Below, in pieces: positions 31,289 through 42,638 of a DNA stretch of 64,000 nt (positions are counted from its first letter, which is position 1; each line of letters starts with the position of its first letter). Source of the stretch: Porpolomopsis calyptriformis (lineage: Eukaryota > Basidiomycota > Agaricomycetes > Agaricales > Hygrophoraceae). Where the stretch lies: the NCBI GenBank assembly GCA_951640195.1, contig OX621172.1, positions 1,116,001 through 1,180,000 of the forward strand, in the 5' to 3' direction. Under the pieces are notes generated by a model. It saw only the letters and a list, made by a program, of their open reading frames with translations. It had not been told where the DNA came from and did no database searches. Both the position numbers and the translations under genes were made by a program.

Positions 31289-33500
31289 ATGTCTGCTTTT
31301 CAGTATTCTACCACTCCGCTGCTCCACACACCTCAACCGCTCCTCACAATCCTTACCTGTCCCCCCAACATCTACACCCACCTCTGACTCCTTGGACGAG
31401 CTCATTATCGAAGCTCTTATCAACCCCTCAACCTCAGCTTCCCTCCTTAACACCCCTTCAGAAGGAAACATAGACCTTCCACCTGCAAGGAAAACACCCC
31501 TCATCACACTCCCTAACACCGCACCTATTCCCACTACCTCGACATCTTCCCCCGCCATAGCCAACCCGGCTCGAATACCTTTCCGACACTCCTCCGGTGC
31601 CCCCGTCTTCAACAGAAACCCCACACACCTCAACCGATACTTCTCCGACATCGACATGATGTACACGACCCTCGGGATGAACCCTACTGATGAAGAACGA
31701 ATCACTCACACTCTGTATTTCCTAGACAACGACGTTGCTCTCCTTTGGGAAACGCTCCACCCCGGAGCAGCCAACCCCTGGACATGGAACTCCTTCAGAG
31801 ACAACATCTGAACACTCTACCCCGGTTCTAACACCAACGACACCCTGCACAACATCGCGGACCTCGAACGATTTACTCAGGAAACCGCTTCCAAAGGGGT
31901 GTATACCCGAGGCGATCTAGGAGAGTACTTCCAAGAGTTCACCCAGATCTCATCCCACCTCTTACGAACCAACTGGATCAATCAACGGACTGTCGACAGA
32001 CTATTTGCCCAAGGCTTCGGAATATCTACCCTGCGCCAGATCGAACACAGACTATCCATCACCATGCCGAATCATCACCCTGACGAGCCATATCCCATGA
32101 AAGACATCAACAATGCCACCCAGTTCCTCCTTTGTTCTACTTCCCCAATCACTTCGCTGCCACCCATTACCCCCACCACATCCCGCACAACCCCCAAAAC
32201 AGAGTCAAGTAATACTATCACCATGGCAAACCTCATGACCACCATAATGACAATGATGGAATCCATGATGAAAAACCAACCCGATCAACCCCGGAATTAC
32301 CTGACTCTGACAGAAACCTGCCCCCAACAGCAGACTACCCTGTGTATCTTTTGCGGATCTCCGAATTGTCGGATCCAGACATGTGTTATAGCCGAAGAGT
32401 TTATAAGAGCTGGGAAGTGCATCCAGAATGATCGAAGACAAATGGTTCTCCCAAATGGCAACTACCTCCCTTGGGACATCACTGGCAACACCCTCTCAGA
32501 GAAATTCAACAATTGGCATGGTGCCAATCCCAGAAACCTCGCCTCACCGGCCCCCATCATCACTGCTGCCATCATTGAGATGATTCCCCCCTCTGATCCA
32601 CATTCTACATATGATACAACCACTTCCCCACTCCCCTTCTTCCCAGAAGATATCCTGTCTTCATCTGAAGACGACAACACACTCACGGTCCTCCATACTA
32701 TGCTCAGAAACGAGATCGCCAAGAAAGCAGAATGAAACAAGAACTGGAAAACCCCTCCTCCCAAACCCAGACCAACATCAAAACCCATCATCGAAATCCC
32801 GCCTTCTAACATACACAACCCGATCAAATCCATTCCAACCCCACAACCCAAAGAACCCCAATTCCGGTTCCACTCTCCTGCTGAAGATCCAGTCCTGACA
32901 GACCAACTTTACAACAATGTCCTTGGGGCCACTGTCACCACCATGGTCGGACACCTCCTGGCATCACATTCGGATGTCCGGAAAAGGATCAAAGATCACA
33001 CCACCAGCAAATGTATCCCTGTCAACCTATCAGATGACTCAGACAACCCTGTTTCTAGCTTCTATACCATGCCAAACTCACCTGACGAAGACACTATTGT
33101 AGCCGACAACGCCTCCACCATCCGCCTAATTGACGTCCTCCTAGACGGAAGATAGAAAGAGGAAGCACTCCTCAACACCGGAAGTGCGATAACCGTCATT
33201 TGGAAAGATGTCTGGGAACGACTTGGTATCCCAATCTGATCCGATCTTATCATGCACATGGAGTCATCACACTCCACCATCGCCCCCACCCTAGGAGTTC
33301 TTAACAACCTCCCAGTCGTCATCGGACCCTGTACCTTCTACATGCAGGTGCAGGTAGCAGAGAAACTACCTTGCGACATGATTCTCGGACAGCCTTTCTA
33401 TCTCCTCATGAACCTAGATAGCAGGATCGATCCAGATGGCTCACAACACATCAACATCACGGATCCGAACACCGGAAAGAGGATTAAAGTATCTACATGA
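31289..33500 (+). pseudogene. Element E gag and protease, broken
   Basis: ATG 31289 (MSAFQYSTTPLLHTPQ) follows the primer site, but the main frame is shifted by a small indel. It runs SDSLDELIIEALINPST, HLNRYFSDIDMMYTTLGMNP, WETLHPGAANPWTWNSFRDN, then TGA 31809-31811, and LGEYFQEFTQISSHLLRT. The zinc-knuckle-like CIFCGSPNCRIQTC has Cys where His is usual. The protease reads LLNTGSAITVIW, so the catalytic Asp is Asn, and CDMILGQPFYLLM follows. More stops at 32733 and 33153. It ends at TGA 33498-33500. Confidence 0.75.
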
Positions 33501-33748
33501 CCACAAGCCTGGAAGCCCAACAAGAAACTCGTCCCCATGGGTTTTTAAATGTTGAGAGTACGGATTATACCCAAACCCCTGTTCCGGTTCCCACACCTTC
33601 GCCATCTGTACTCTCGGGTTCTATCTCTCACCAAGCTTTGATTCCACTGATGCCGTCCACACCCAACAACGTATCTGTTTCCCCACACACAACCTCTGCT
33701 TCCCCGACTCCCCCGAACAACATCATCCACTCCCACATATCGGAATGA

Positions 33749-36700
33749 TCCCAGAATGACCTAAATGACGATCACCCCTGCGGACAGGCAGCAACCTTTG
33801 ACATCCCTCTCTCCGACATCCCAGACTCCCTTCTCACTCCCGTATCTGTACACGAGTCCTCCTTAGCTGATTATGTCGCAGATATCGATGAATATGATTA
33901 CACTCATGCCACCTACACCGGAAAGAAATATAAGAAAGTGGCAGACCGTGTCCTGCCTATCAAGGGAATGCTACCTGAAGAATTCTGCATCGTCTGACAT
34001 CAACACTCTGATCCATTGGCTGACCTTCCATCACTTCCCTTCCATCCACCGCCATTTACACCAGGCTCCGTTTACACCCAAGAATGGAAAGACAAGTACA
34101 ACATCAATCCCGATGGATTCCTATGGCCCGAAGAAGAAACCCTTGCCCACCACGTAATCAAAACCCAGGAACAAGCATTCGCCTGGGAGGAGACTGAGAA
34201 AGGTCGTTTTCTGGAAGAATTCTTCGACCCGATCCTCCTCCCCACTATAGAACACATCGCTTGGGTTCTTAAAAACATTCTGATCCCACCCAGAATCTTT
34301 GATGCAGTCCTTAAAGTCATCCGCGAAAAGATTTCCGCTGGCGTGTACGAAGAGTCTAACTCATCCTATCGCTCCTGATGGTTCTGTGTGCTCAAGAAAG
34401 ACAGGAAATCTCTCCGACTTGTCCACGATCTCAAACCCCTTAACAAAGTCTCAATCCGCAACTCTGCAGTTCCTCCGCTCACAGAACAATTCGCGGAATC
34501 CTTCGCCGGAAGAGCCTGCTACAGGTCCCTCGACCTATTTGTATCCTTTGACCAACGCGACCTCGACCTCCGATCCCGAGACCTCACCACCTTTCAAACA
34601 CCACTCGGAGCCAAACGTCTAACCTCTATTCCTATGGGATATACCAACTCAACACAAATTATGCACGGAGATGTCACCCACATCCTCCAAGTAGAAATCC
34701 CTCATGTTGCGAGCCCCTTCATAGACGACGTACCCGTTAAAGGCCTGGAAACCCGTTACGAACTCCCGGGAGGACTCTTCGAGACTATTCCACAAAACCC
34801 GCACATCTGAAGGTTCATATGGGAACATCTCAACAACCTCAACCGAGTCCTTCACCAGATGAAAATCCTTGGCGGAACCTTCAACGGAAAGAAGACCACA
34901 GTATGTGCCCCCGCTGTCGTAGTCGTCAGACACATATGCTGTTATGAGGGACAAATTCCGGACAAATCCCAAGTACAGAAGATCCGAGACTGGCCCATCT
35001 GCCAAGAGCTTACCCACATCCGATCTTTCTTAGGGACCTGCGGAGCCCCCCAAATCTTCATCAAAGACTTTGCGCATCACGCCCGACCCCTCATAAATCT
35101 CACCAAAAAGGACATCCCCTTCTGCTTCGAAGAAGAAGAAATCCGATCCATGGAAACCCTTAAAAACACCATCATCAACTCCCCCGCTCTCAAACCTATC
35201 AATTACCACTCCAGACGACCCGTCATTCTAGCCGTCAACTCATCCATGTATGCCGCCAGATTCATATTGCAACAACAGGGAGAAGATGGCAAGTGCTACC
35301 CATCCCAATTCGGATCAATTACCTGGAACGAACGTGAGTCCCAATACTCACAAGCCAAGCTCAAACTATATGGACTATTCTGCACCCTCCGGGCATATCG
35401 AATATGGCTCATTGGTCTTCTGAAATTCACAGTAGAAGTTGATGCCAAATACATTAAAGGCATGCTCAACAATCCAGACATCCAGCCCAATGCAGCCATC
35501 AACCGATGGATAGCCGGAATCCTCCTATTCAACTTCGACCTTGTCCACATTCCTGCCCATCTGCACTCCAGTCCTGATGGACTATCCCAAAGACCTCCCA
35601 CTCCTGAAGACGATCCCTCCGACGATGATCATGAGGAATGGATCGACCGATCCTACACCTTCACGGTAGAGCTCATCAACTGGAATCGACTCGAAATCAT
35701 CCTGAACCATTCACACATTGCATCACCTTACCTATCTTCACTGAATAACCTCTCGGAACCTCCCACCTTCTCTGTCCTCACTACTACAGACAGCCCGCTA
35801 CCCATTCCTCAATTGGAAAAAGCCCTTTCGCAAGATGCCTACCTTCAGACTATTCACGACTTTCTTATCACCCGAAGACACCCACCCGACACCTCAGATG
35901 AACAATATAAATGACTCCTACACACCGCCTCTGACTTCTTTGTATTCAACAACCATCTCTAGCACAGAAAACCTAATGGAAGACACCAGCTCATCGTCCT
36001 GGAACCTCACAGACTAGATATCATCCAACAGGCTCACAATGGACTAGGCCATAAAGGCCCCTTTATCACCCAAAACCGATTACTTGACTGCTTCTGGTGG
36101 CCCTACATTGATCATGACATCCAATGGTTCATCCGAACTTGTCATCAATGTCAGATCCGCCAAACCAAATGGATCTTCATCCCTCTGATGGTTCCCACAC
36201 CTGCTCACCTATTCCGACGCACCCACATCGACACCATGTTCCTACCCAAGTCCAATGGCTACAAACTCCTTCTGCATGCCCACTGTTCCCTCTCCGCTTA
36301 TCCAGAATGGTGCCCGCTGAGAACGGAATCAGCTAGGGCTATTGGATCCTTCATTTTCGAAGAACTTCTATATCGATGGGGTGCTCTTGAAGAGATAATC
36401 ACGGACAATGGAGCCCCATTCATCAAAGCGCTTGAATACCTCACCGTGCAATATGGAATCAATCACATCCAAATCTCCCCATACAACTCCCAAGCCAACG
36501 GACTCATCGAGAGACCTCATAGATCTGTCTGGGAAGCACTCATGAAAGCTGCCAAAGGTGTCGAATCCAAGTGGTACAATGTTCATCATTCCATCCTATG
36601 GGTGGAACGCATATCTATTCAAAGATCCACCGGATTCTCTCCTTACCAGATAGTCCATGGAACCGATCCTCTCTTTCCCTTCGATCTCACCCAGGCTACC

Positions 36701-37180
36701 TTCCTAGTTCCCCTAATGGATGCCCTGATGTCCCCAGTCGATCTACTGGCCACCCGAGCCCGTCAGCTTCAAAAATGAGAGGAAGACCTAGCCCAGATCA
36801 AGCAACGATTACTGGATTCACAATTCAAATCAATTTGGGACTTTGAGAAATGCCACGGAAAGCAAATCCGGGACTACAACTTTAAACCCAGAGCTCTCGT
36901 CCTCATCCGCAACTCTTCAACCAAACTGGAACTCAATCGAAAATCAAAGCCGCGATATCTAGGACCCATGCTCATCGTCAGACGAACCTCCCGTGGCGCC
37001 TACATCATTTCGGAACTCGATGGAGTAGTTTCCAAACTTCTGATTGCTGCCTTCCGCATTCTCCCGTACTTCCCCCGCTCGCATGCATCACTCCCGATCA
37101 CACGGATCATCTTGCAGAATAACTCCTTGCCAGACGGACACGTCTTGGATGACTCCAATTCATCCTCGGAAACTGACTGA
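33749..37180 (+). pseudogene. Element E pol: RT, RNase H, integrase, broken
   Basis: The frame is -1 relative to gag. A spacer with ADYVADIDEYDYTHATYTGK leads to the pre-RT block SAGVYEESNSSYRS and TGA 34376-34378 (same codon as in A). Then RT with VHDLKPLNKVSI, SIPMGYTNSTQI and FIDDVPVKG, RNase H with VEVDAKYIKGMLNNP, integrase with HNGLGHKGP, CHQCQ, HIDTMF, TDNGAPF and NGLIERPH, and the GPY/F-like PRYLGPMLIVRRTSRGAY. Stops at 34808, 35912, 35959 and 36776 fit C:G to T:A changes. It ends TGA 37178-37180. Closest relative in the window: element A. Confidence 0.85.
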
Positions 37181-37331
37181 CACATACCAGGACTTATCCT
37201 CACTTAGTTTCACTTAGCACTCACCCTCTCGCTCATTTTCATCTAACTCCTTCACAATTCTTCTATTCTAAACAAGACTATTACATAGCCCATTTCTTTC
37301 CCTTCCCCTTCTTTTCCGACCCCTTTTCCAT
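37181..37331. other. Spacer between E pol and the antisense gene
   Basis: About 150 bp of pyrimidine-rich plus-strand sequence. It would hold the 3' end of the antisense gene. No feature seen. Confidence 0.35.
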
Positions 37332-37785
37332 CTAAGCCATTAATCCATCCATCTGCTTGTCCGTCTTGGCCCGCGCTCTCCTCCAACCCTCCAATGCCTC
37401 GGCTTCCCTCATAACGGCCTTTCGGACTGCATTCCGCTTCTCCTCCAACCCCACCGCCCAATCCTCTACCACCTTCTCCATCTTTCCCCCAATCTCCCGA
37501 AGCTCCAAGAGCCTCCGGTGCCCTTCCCGCACCATCCCACTGTCCACACTCGCCTGCCGCGCCCTCTTCCGGACACAGCTGTCCATCTCCTCCTCACTCT
37601 CGCCCTCGTCTCTGCTCCGGTCCTCCTCACCCTCCGAATCTACCACCGTCACCTCCCTCATATTCCCCTTCATCTCCCCAGACCCTCGGAACCGGCCTTG
37701 GAACCGCCTTCGGAGGCTGCTTCTGCCTCGGCTTCACCTCCACGCTCGCCTTCCGCTTCGACCCACTGGACTTTGAACACGACGC
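37332..37785 (-). pseudogene. Antisense Zn2Cys6 gene, 3' part (exon 3 continued)
   Basis: Minus strand, continuing from 44648 across element I. The frame begins with the sixth Cys of the zinc cluster, then a basic stretch SGSKRKASVEVKPRQKQPPK. After an apparent small indel the coding continues in another frame from about 37673 as MREVTVVDSEGEEDRSRDEG, CVRKRARQASVDSG and a charged coiled coil (MEKVVEDWAVGLEEKRNAVR) to the stop at 37332-37334. The architecture (zinc cluster, basic linker, acidic patch, coiled coil) suggests a DNA-binding nuclear protein. Function is inferred only. Confidence 0.65.
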
Positions 37786-38196
37786 TGTTATAAACCGGTT
37801 GTTTGGAATGCGTTTTACTTCGGGTGTTCTGTCCCAAGAGATGTAGAGGATGATTCCAAGTCCTTGTTATAAGTAGTCTAACGAGGAATCAGACTTAAGG
37901 TCTGATACGTACAGAAGTACTCTTTATATACTGACTACTTATCTGTGTGAGTCAGTGCGACATAACATGCGGTAAAGATAAGGATGAGTCATCGTGATCG
38001 ATGACGAATCATAAAGGGGTTGAAACATAGCGGAAATGAAGTGTGTCCACATATAGGTAAAGTAAAGGGGAATCCCTGGGGAATCCCTGGGGAAGGTAAT
38101 GGGGAATCCCGGTAACAGATGGGGGGAATCCCAAGATAAGAGATAGGTTTGCATATGATAAGATAAAGAAAAAGAAGGAAAATTACGACCGTGACA
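37786..38196 (-). repeat. 3' LTR of element I
   Basis: 411 bp, minus-strand TGTCACGG...TTATAACA, identical by eye to 44232-44642. Confidence 0.97.
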
Positions 38197-38231
38197 TACA
38201 CCTCGACTTTTAAGGAAATTCGTCCCGAATT

Positions 38232-38972
38232 TCAAACTTGGGCGGTGTCGGTCGTTTCGTCTTCCGAGGCCTGAGTCGGGATTTCCTCGGTGACGGGGGC
38301 CTCGACGGCCACCGAGGGGGAAGCGGCGCGTTCGGCTTCCGAAGTCGCTTCAACGGGGGAGGGGGCTCGGACTGTCGCGACGTCGTCGTCGTCGTCGACC
38401 GGGTACTCGAGGTCGACATTGATGGGATATTCGACCGTCCTTCCGTACTCGATCAACGTCTCCGTCGTCGCGAGATCGCGTTGGGCTCGGAGAAAGTCGT
38501 CTCTAGAGAGACGTTCGCTTCGACGACTTTCTTCGACGAGCTTGACGATAATGGCACGGGTGGTGACGTCGTAGCAATCGACCCATGTTCGTTTCTTTTG
38601 ACGCTGGAGTTCCCAGACTTTCAACTCACTTTGGTCCCAACGGTTCTTCCAGAATAGCGCACTTTTCTCCGACGCCTTGAGCTCGGCTTGCAGAACCTCG
38701 CGCTCTTGACGAAGTTCGCGGTTCCAGTTGCTGACGCTGTTACTGTGAACCGTGAGGCGGGAGATGGTGACGGCGGGGTCTTCAGGGGGGGGAGTTTGGA
38801 TGGTGAAGAAATCTTCCGCGCGTGCGCGACCTTGTCGTCGCAGCTGTCGGGCAGAGGAAGCAGAAGTGGAGGGGCCAGGAGTGGGGGAGCGAATGGCGGA
38901 TGAGGGGATCCGTCCAGAACGTCTGATGGCGACTTGAGGGGAGGGGGATCGTGTAGACCGTGTAGCGGGCAT
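38232..38972 (-). CDS. Element I ORF3, intact 246-residue accessory protein
   Basis: From ATG 38970-38972 (MPATRSTRSPSPQVAIRRSG) to TGA 38232-38234, with no stop. Residues 1-60 are basic and Ser/Pro-rich. About 75-125 form a Leu/Glu-rich coiled coil (NRELRQEREVLQAELKAS) with LFWKNRWDQSELKVWELQ. Then KKRTWVDCYDVTTRAIIVKL, and from about 175 an acidic tail with EYPVDDDDDVATV. No signal peptide or membrane helix, so not an envelope protein. No enzyme motif. It lies 114 bp after pol and 35 bp before the LTR. Degraded homologues occur in B, D and J. Candidate roles (nucleic-acid binding, particle or silencing interaction) are speculation. Confidence 0.88.
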   Translation of the reverse strand: MPATRSTRSPSPQVAIRRSGRIPSSAIRSPTPGPSTSASSARQLRRQGRARAEDFFTIQTPPPEDPAVTISRLTVHSNSVSNWNRELRQEREVLQAELKASEKSALFWKNRWDQSELKVWELQRQKKRTWVDCYDVTTRAIIVKLVEESRRSERLSRDDFLRAQRDLATTETLIEYGRTVEYPINVDLEYPVDDDDDVATVRAPSPVEATSEAERAASPSVAVEAPVTEEIPTQASEDETTDTAQV

Positions 38973-39066
38973 GGTAGAGTTCTATGGTGTTTTGGCTAAG
39001 TGGTCTTGAGTCGTTGTTGAGGGGTGTGTAATTTGGATCTTGAAGGGAAGTGGAGACGTCTGGCAG

Positions 39067-39072
39067 TTTATA
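39067..39072 (-). promoter_or_regulatory. TATA-like box upstream of element I ORF3
   Basis: Minus-strand TATAAA 95 bp upstream of the ORF3 ATG and just after the pol stop (39087-39089). Equivalent boxes precede ORF3 in B, D, J and G. Confidence 0.45.
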
Positions 39073-39086
39073 AGGAGTGGTTAGAA

Positions 39087-42000
39087 TCAAGTCGCCGTTT
39101 GAATTGAGTCTTCGTACGTCTTCACAATTTCCTTGGCGTGTCGTAAAATGTTCGATCGATCTTCCCAAGTGGCTTCTTCGATCGGATAGCCTTTCCATTT
39201 GACCAAATATTTTCGGCGTCGTTTAGCTCCGGAATGTTGCAGTATGGATTCGACCTCGTATTCTTCTTCATTTTCGATCAGATCAGGGGGAGGTCGTGAT
39301 GTGTTGATGACATCAGGGTGGAGTGATTCATTTCCGACGTTTGGTCTCAGGAGTGAAACGTGAAAGACTGGGTGTAGTCTCCATGTTCCGGGAATGTCGA
39401 TCAGATAAGCAAGATCCGATATCTTTTTCAGGATCTTGAATGGTCCAGTCCGTCGGTTGTCGAGCTTCTTCGAGGGTCGTGTCGTCTTGATGTTCTTGGT
39501 GTCCAACCAGACCAGGTCTCCTTCTTCATAGGAGGGTGAAGGTTTCCGTTTGCGATCGGCATATTTCTTCATTGACTCCGTTGTCTTCGATAAGGATCGT
39601 TCGGCGTTTTGCTGTGCACGTGTGAGACGTTCGTGGAAGGTATTTGCTGCGGGCACGTTACTTTGATCCGGAATGATTGTGGGAAGGTGAGGATGGCGTC
39701 CATATTCCATATAGAATGGTGATTGTGAAGTGGCAGAGTGTTGTCGATTGTTGTAGGCGAATTCCGCAGAAGCGAGCCATTCCGACCAGTCGTCCTGCAT
39801 GAAGTTGGTATAGAAACGCAAATAAACTTCGAGTTCTTGATTGGTGCGTTCCGTTTGACCATCTGTCTGAGGATGATACGCAGTGGAGAGACCGGAGATG
39901 ATTCCCAAAGAGTTGTTGAGGGCTTCTGTGAATTTGGACGCAAATTGCACTCCGCGATCGGATATGACCTTTTGAGGCCATCCATGATGTTTCCAGATGT
40001 GATTCCGAAAGAGTCTTGCAGCACCTTCTGATGAAAGATTAGAAGTTGTCGGGATGAAATGAGCACGTTTAGTGAAACGATCGACAACAACCATTACAGC
40101 ATCGTAACCTTGTGACTTGGGGAGTTCGACGATGAGATCGACGGTGATTTCCTTCCATGGTTCCGTAGAGGGGGGTATGGGTTGGAGTAGTCCTGACGGC
40201 TTCGAGGGGAAGTTCTTGTTTTGCTGACAAGCGGGGCAGGATCGAACGTAGTTGGTGATGTCTTGTAAGGCACCATCCCAAATAAAATTACGAAGAACGA
40301 GTTCCTTCGTCTTCTCAATGCCAGGGTGGCCAGCGTGGGGGTAGGCGTGGGACAGTCGTATAATATCTGTGCGCAAAGATACTTCCTCCGGCACTACTAT
40401 CCGACCTTCAACATCGCGTACAAGCCCATCAGCTTGGGTCCAAGCGAGTGAGGCATTCTCGAGTTTATCTTGGATCTTCTGTGGGAGTGGGACTTTGAAG
40501 CGTAATCTAGAAAGGAAACTTGAATTCGACAACTTGACAATTGAATTTACCCATCGGTCGTGCGCTATCAGAACTTCGTTCTCCACGTCGGCTTCGACGC
40601 CAGGCAAGTAATCCGGGCGTCTGGACAGGCCATCGGCTTTATTCTTCCTCCCTGGAACGTATTCAATCTTGAACCCGAATCTGGACAGATATTCAGACCA
40701 ACGAGTCTGGCAATTCGACAAGCGAAGATTCTTTGAAAAATATCGTAAGGCCAAACTGTCCGTTCTGATAAGAATATCGTGTCTTGCTCCTTCGAGGAGG
40801 TGGCGCCATTGTTTGAAGGAATCAATGATCGCCAGGAGTTCCAGATCGTGAGTAGGGTAGTTCTTCTCGGCAGGAGAGGTAGATCTTGAATGATAACCGA
40901 CAGGTTTCCAGTGTCCGTCATGAAGCTGAGAGAGTATTCCCGCGATTCCAATGATAGAGGCATCGGTCTCCAAGCAATAAGGGAGATCGCGATCAGGAAT
41001 ATGAAGGACGGGCGCGTTCGTTAAAAGGGACTTGATGTTGTCGAAGGCTTCTTGTCTCCGAGGAGTCCATTCCCACACAGTTTCATTGTGCAAGAGTTCG
41101 TAGAGAGGGGTAGCGATTCTGGAGAAATCTTTGATGTATCTCCGCCAAAAGTTCGCACTGCCCAAGAAGGATTGGAGTTGTTTCACCGTTTCTGGAATAG
41201 GCCAAGACATGATAGCGTCGACCTTCTTCAGGTTAGTGGTGATTCGTCCTTTGGATAAGATGACTCCGAGATAAATGACTTCTTCCTTCTCGAACTGGCA
41301 TTTGACGGGTTTACACGAAAGTCCGTGTTTCTTCATGATATCCAGAGTCTTAAAGGTCCAGAGTCGCAATTCTTGTAAGTCGTCTCCACAAACAAGCACG
41401 TCATCGATATAGATGAAAACGTTTCCAGAGTCCAGGACTTCTTTGAATCTTGTGTCGATCATCCGTTGAAAGGTGGCTGGTGAGTTCCGCAAACCAAAGA
41501 ACATGACGGTGGGTTCGAAGGCACCTGCTTCAGTGATGAAAGCAGCTTTCCATTCGTCGCCTTCCTTAATCCTGACGTTGTTGAATCCCCATCGGATATC
41601 CATGACCGTGAACAAAGAAGCAGTTATAAGTTTAGGTCGTTGAAGTATTTGATGAAGAAGGGGGAGGGGATAATGATCAGGAATCGTGTGTTCATTGAGG
41701 TAGCGATAGTCCTCGATAGGGCATAAGCCAGCGTTCTTACCTTTAGCATTCACTTCTTCGGCTTTCTTTCCAAAGAAGAACGGAGAGACTTGCTTTGATT
41801 TAGAAATTCGTATTCGTCCAGTAGACAGGTTTTCGTCGATGAATTTGTGTAAGTGATCCATCTCAAGAGGGGACATTGCGTATTTCGCGCCTTTGACTGG
41901 TCTGAAGGTTTCATCCAGCTCTATGGCGTGGTCGAACTCCGAATGCGGTGGAAGGCGGTCGAAGGATTCTTTGGCAAAGACACTAGAGTAGTCTTTCCAG

Positions 42001-42638
42001 TATACCTCCGGTACAAACTTTCGCATATCTTCTTCCACCGTGCTGGCTCGGGATTCATCCGACTTCGATACGCGTCGATTCATAGCCAGCGTGACCGATT
42101 CCATTCCCAGTGACTCCGCATCTGTCGCTATCCATCCCGGAAGAGGGAAATCTTTGCTATCCAGAGCCAGTGTTGCCTCTTTCCAATTGATGTTGGGGTT
42201 GTGCTTTTTGAGCCACGGGAAGCCGAGGATAATATCTGTCTTAGATCCGAGATCGGTCACTTCCAATCGGATCCGTTCATTGTGTCCTCCAGGAGCCTCT
42301 AACCAAATATCAATATCGTTCTCGATGGGTCCACCTCGGTTTTCAGATCCATCGGCATTCCGTACGGGGATTGGGGTTTCCAATCGTGTTAGAGTAAAAT
42401 TGTGGCGAGTTGCGAAGGATTCGTCCACGAAATTTCCAGAGGCTCCGCTATCAACCAGAGCAGTGGCCGGGACACGTCGACCAGTGTTGGTAGCTTCAAT
42501 CCAAACGTCTAAAATGAGTCTGAGATTGCCTTCTTCAAGAGTACCAAGAATTCGAAATAGATTGCATGGAGTAGTGGTACATTCTTGAGCAGATACGTCC
42601 GTAACGGTAGGCTGAGCGTTCGGACTCTTTAAAAACCC
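39087..42638 (-). CDS. Element I pol: protease, RT, RNase H, integrase, chromodomain
   Basis: Open for about 1184 codons from the slippery site. No in-frame ATG lies before the protease, so it must be made as a gag-pol fusion. Protease VDSGASGNF at about residue 63. RT about 230-430 with FTVMDIRWGFNNV, FFGLRNSPATFQ and YIDD at about 410. RNase H from about 550 (LETDASIIGIAG). Integrase zinc finger HAGHPGIEK/CPACQ about 770-805, then catalytic TVDLIVELP, SDRGVQF and DGQTERTNQE (about 835-930), and HPVFHVSLLRP. The C-terminus is a chromodomain, YEVESILQHSGAKRRRKYL with WKGYPIEEATWE at about 1125-1165. All catalytic residues present. Chromodomains can direct integration to histone-methylated chromatin. 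Confidence 0.96.
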   Translation of the reverse strand, partial: GFLKSPNAQPTVTDVSAQECTTTPCNLFRILGTLEEGNLRLILDVWIEATNTGRRVPATALVDSGASGNFVDESFATRHNFTLTRLETPIPVRNADGSENRGGPIENDIDIWLEAPGGHNERIRLEVTDLGSKTDIILGFPWLKKHNPNINWKEATLALDSKDFPLPGWIATDAESLGMESVTLAMNRRVSKSDESRASTVEEDMRKFVPEVYWKDYSSVFAKESFDRLPPHSEFDHAIELDETFRPVKGAKYAMSPLEMDHLHKFIDENLSTGRIRISKSKQVSPFFFGKKAEEVNAKGKNAGLCPIEDYRYLNEHTIPDHYPLPLLHQILQRPKLITASLFTVMDIRWGFNNVRIKEGDEWKAAFITEAGAFEPTVMFFGLRNSPATFQRMIDTRFKEVLDSGNVFIYIDDVLVCGDDLQELRLWTFKTLDIMKKHGLSCKPVKCQFEKEEVIYLGVILSKGRITTNLKKVDAIMSWPIPETVKQLQSFLGSANFWRRYIKDFSRIATPLYELLHNETVWEWTPRRQEAFDNIKSLLTNAPVLHIPDRDLPYCLETDASIIGIAGILSQLHDGHWKPVGYHSRSTSPAEKNYPTHDLELLAIIDSFKQWRHLLEGARHDILIRTDSLALRYFSKNLRLSNCQTRWSEYLSRFGFKIEYVPGRKNKADGLSRRPDYLPGVEADVENEVLIAHDRWVNSIVKLSNSSFLSRLRFKVPLPQKIQDKLENASLAWTQADGLVRDVEGRIVVPEEVSLRTDIIRLSHAYPHAGHPGIEKTKELVLRNFIWDGALQDITNYVRSCPACQQNKNFPSKPSGLLQPIPPSTEPWKEITVDLIVELPKSQGYDAVMVVVDRFTKRAHFIPTTSNLSSEGAARLFRNHIWKHHGWPQKVISDRGVQFASKFTEALNNSLGIISGLSTAYHPQTDGQTERTNQELEVYLRFYTNFMQDDWSEWLASAEFAYNNRQHSATSQSPFYMEYGRHPHLPTIIPDQSNVPAANTFHERLTRAQQNAERSLSKTTESMKKYADRKRKPSPSYEEGDLVWLDTKNIKTTRPSKKLDNRRTGPFKILKKISDLAYLIDIPGTWRLHPVFHVSLLRPNVGNESLHPDVINTSRPPPDLIENEEEYEVESILQHSGAKRRRKYLVKWKGYPIEEATWEDRSNILRHAKEIVKTYEDSIQTAT

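Noticed and set aside
31169..31709. Minus-strand ORFs of 178 and 83 residues opposite E gag
   Set aside because: Antisense shadow of the C-rich gag; no ATG context or homologue pattern.
37357..37793. Plus-strand ORFs of 139 and 91 residues after E pol
   Set aside because: Ser/Pro-rich shadows of the antisense Zn2Cys6 gene. The minus strand has the introns, Cys cluster and coiled coil.
38232..38972. ORF3 as an envelope gene
   Set aside because: No signal peptide, no transmembrane helix, no Cys pattern or cleavage site; acidic and coiled-coil composition fits an internal protein.
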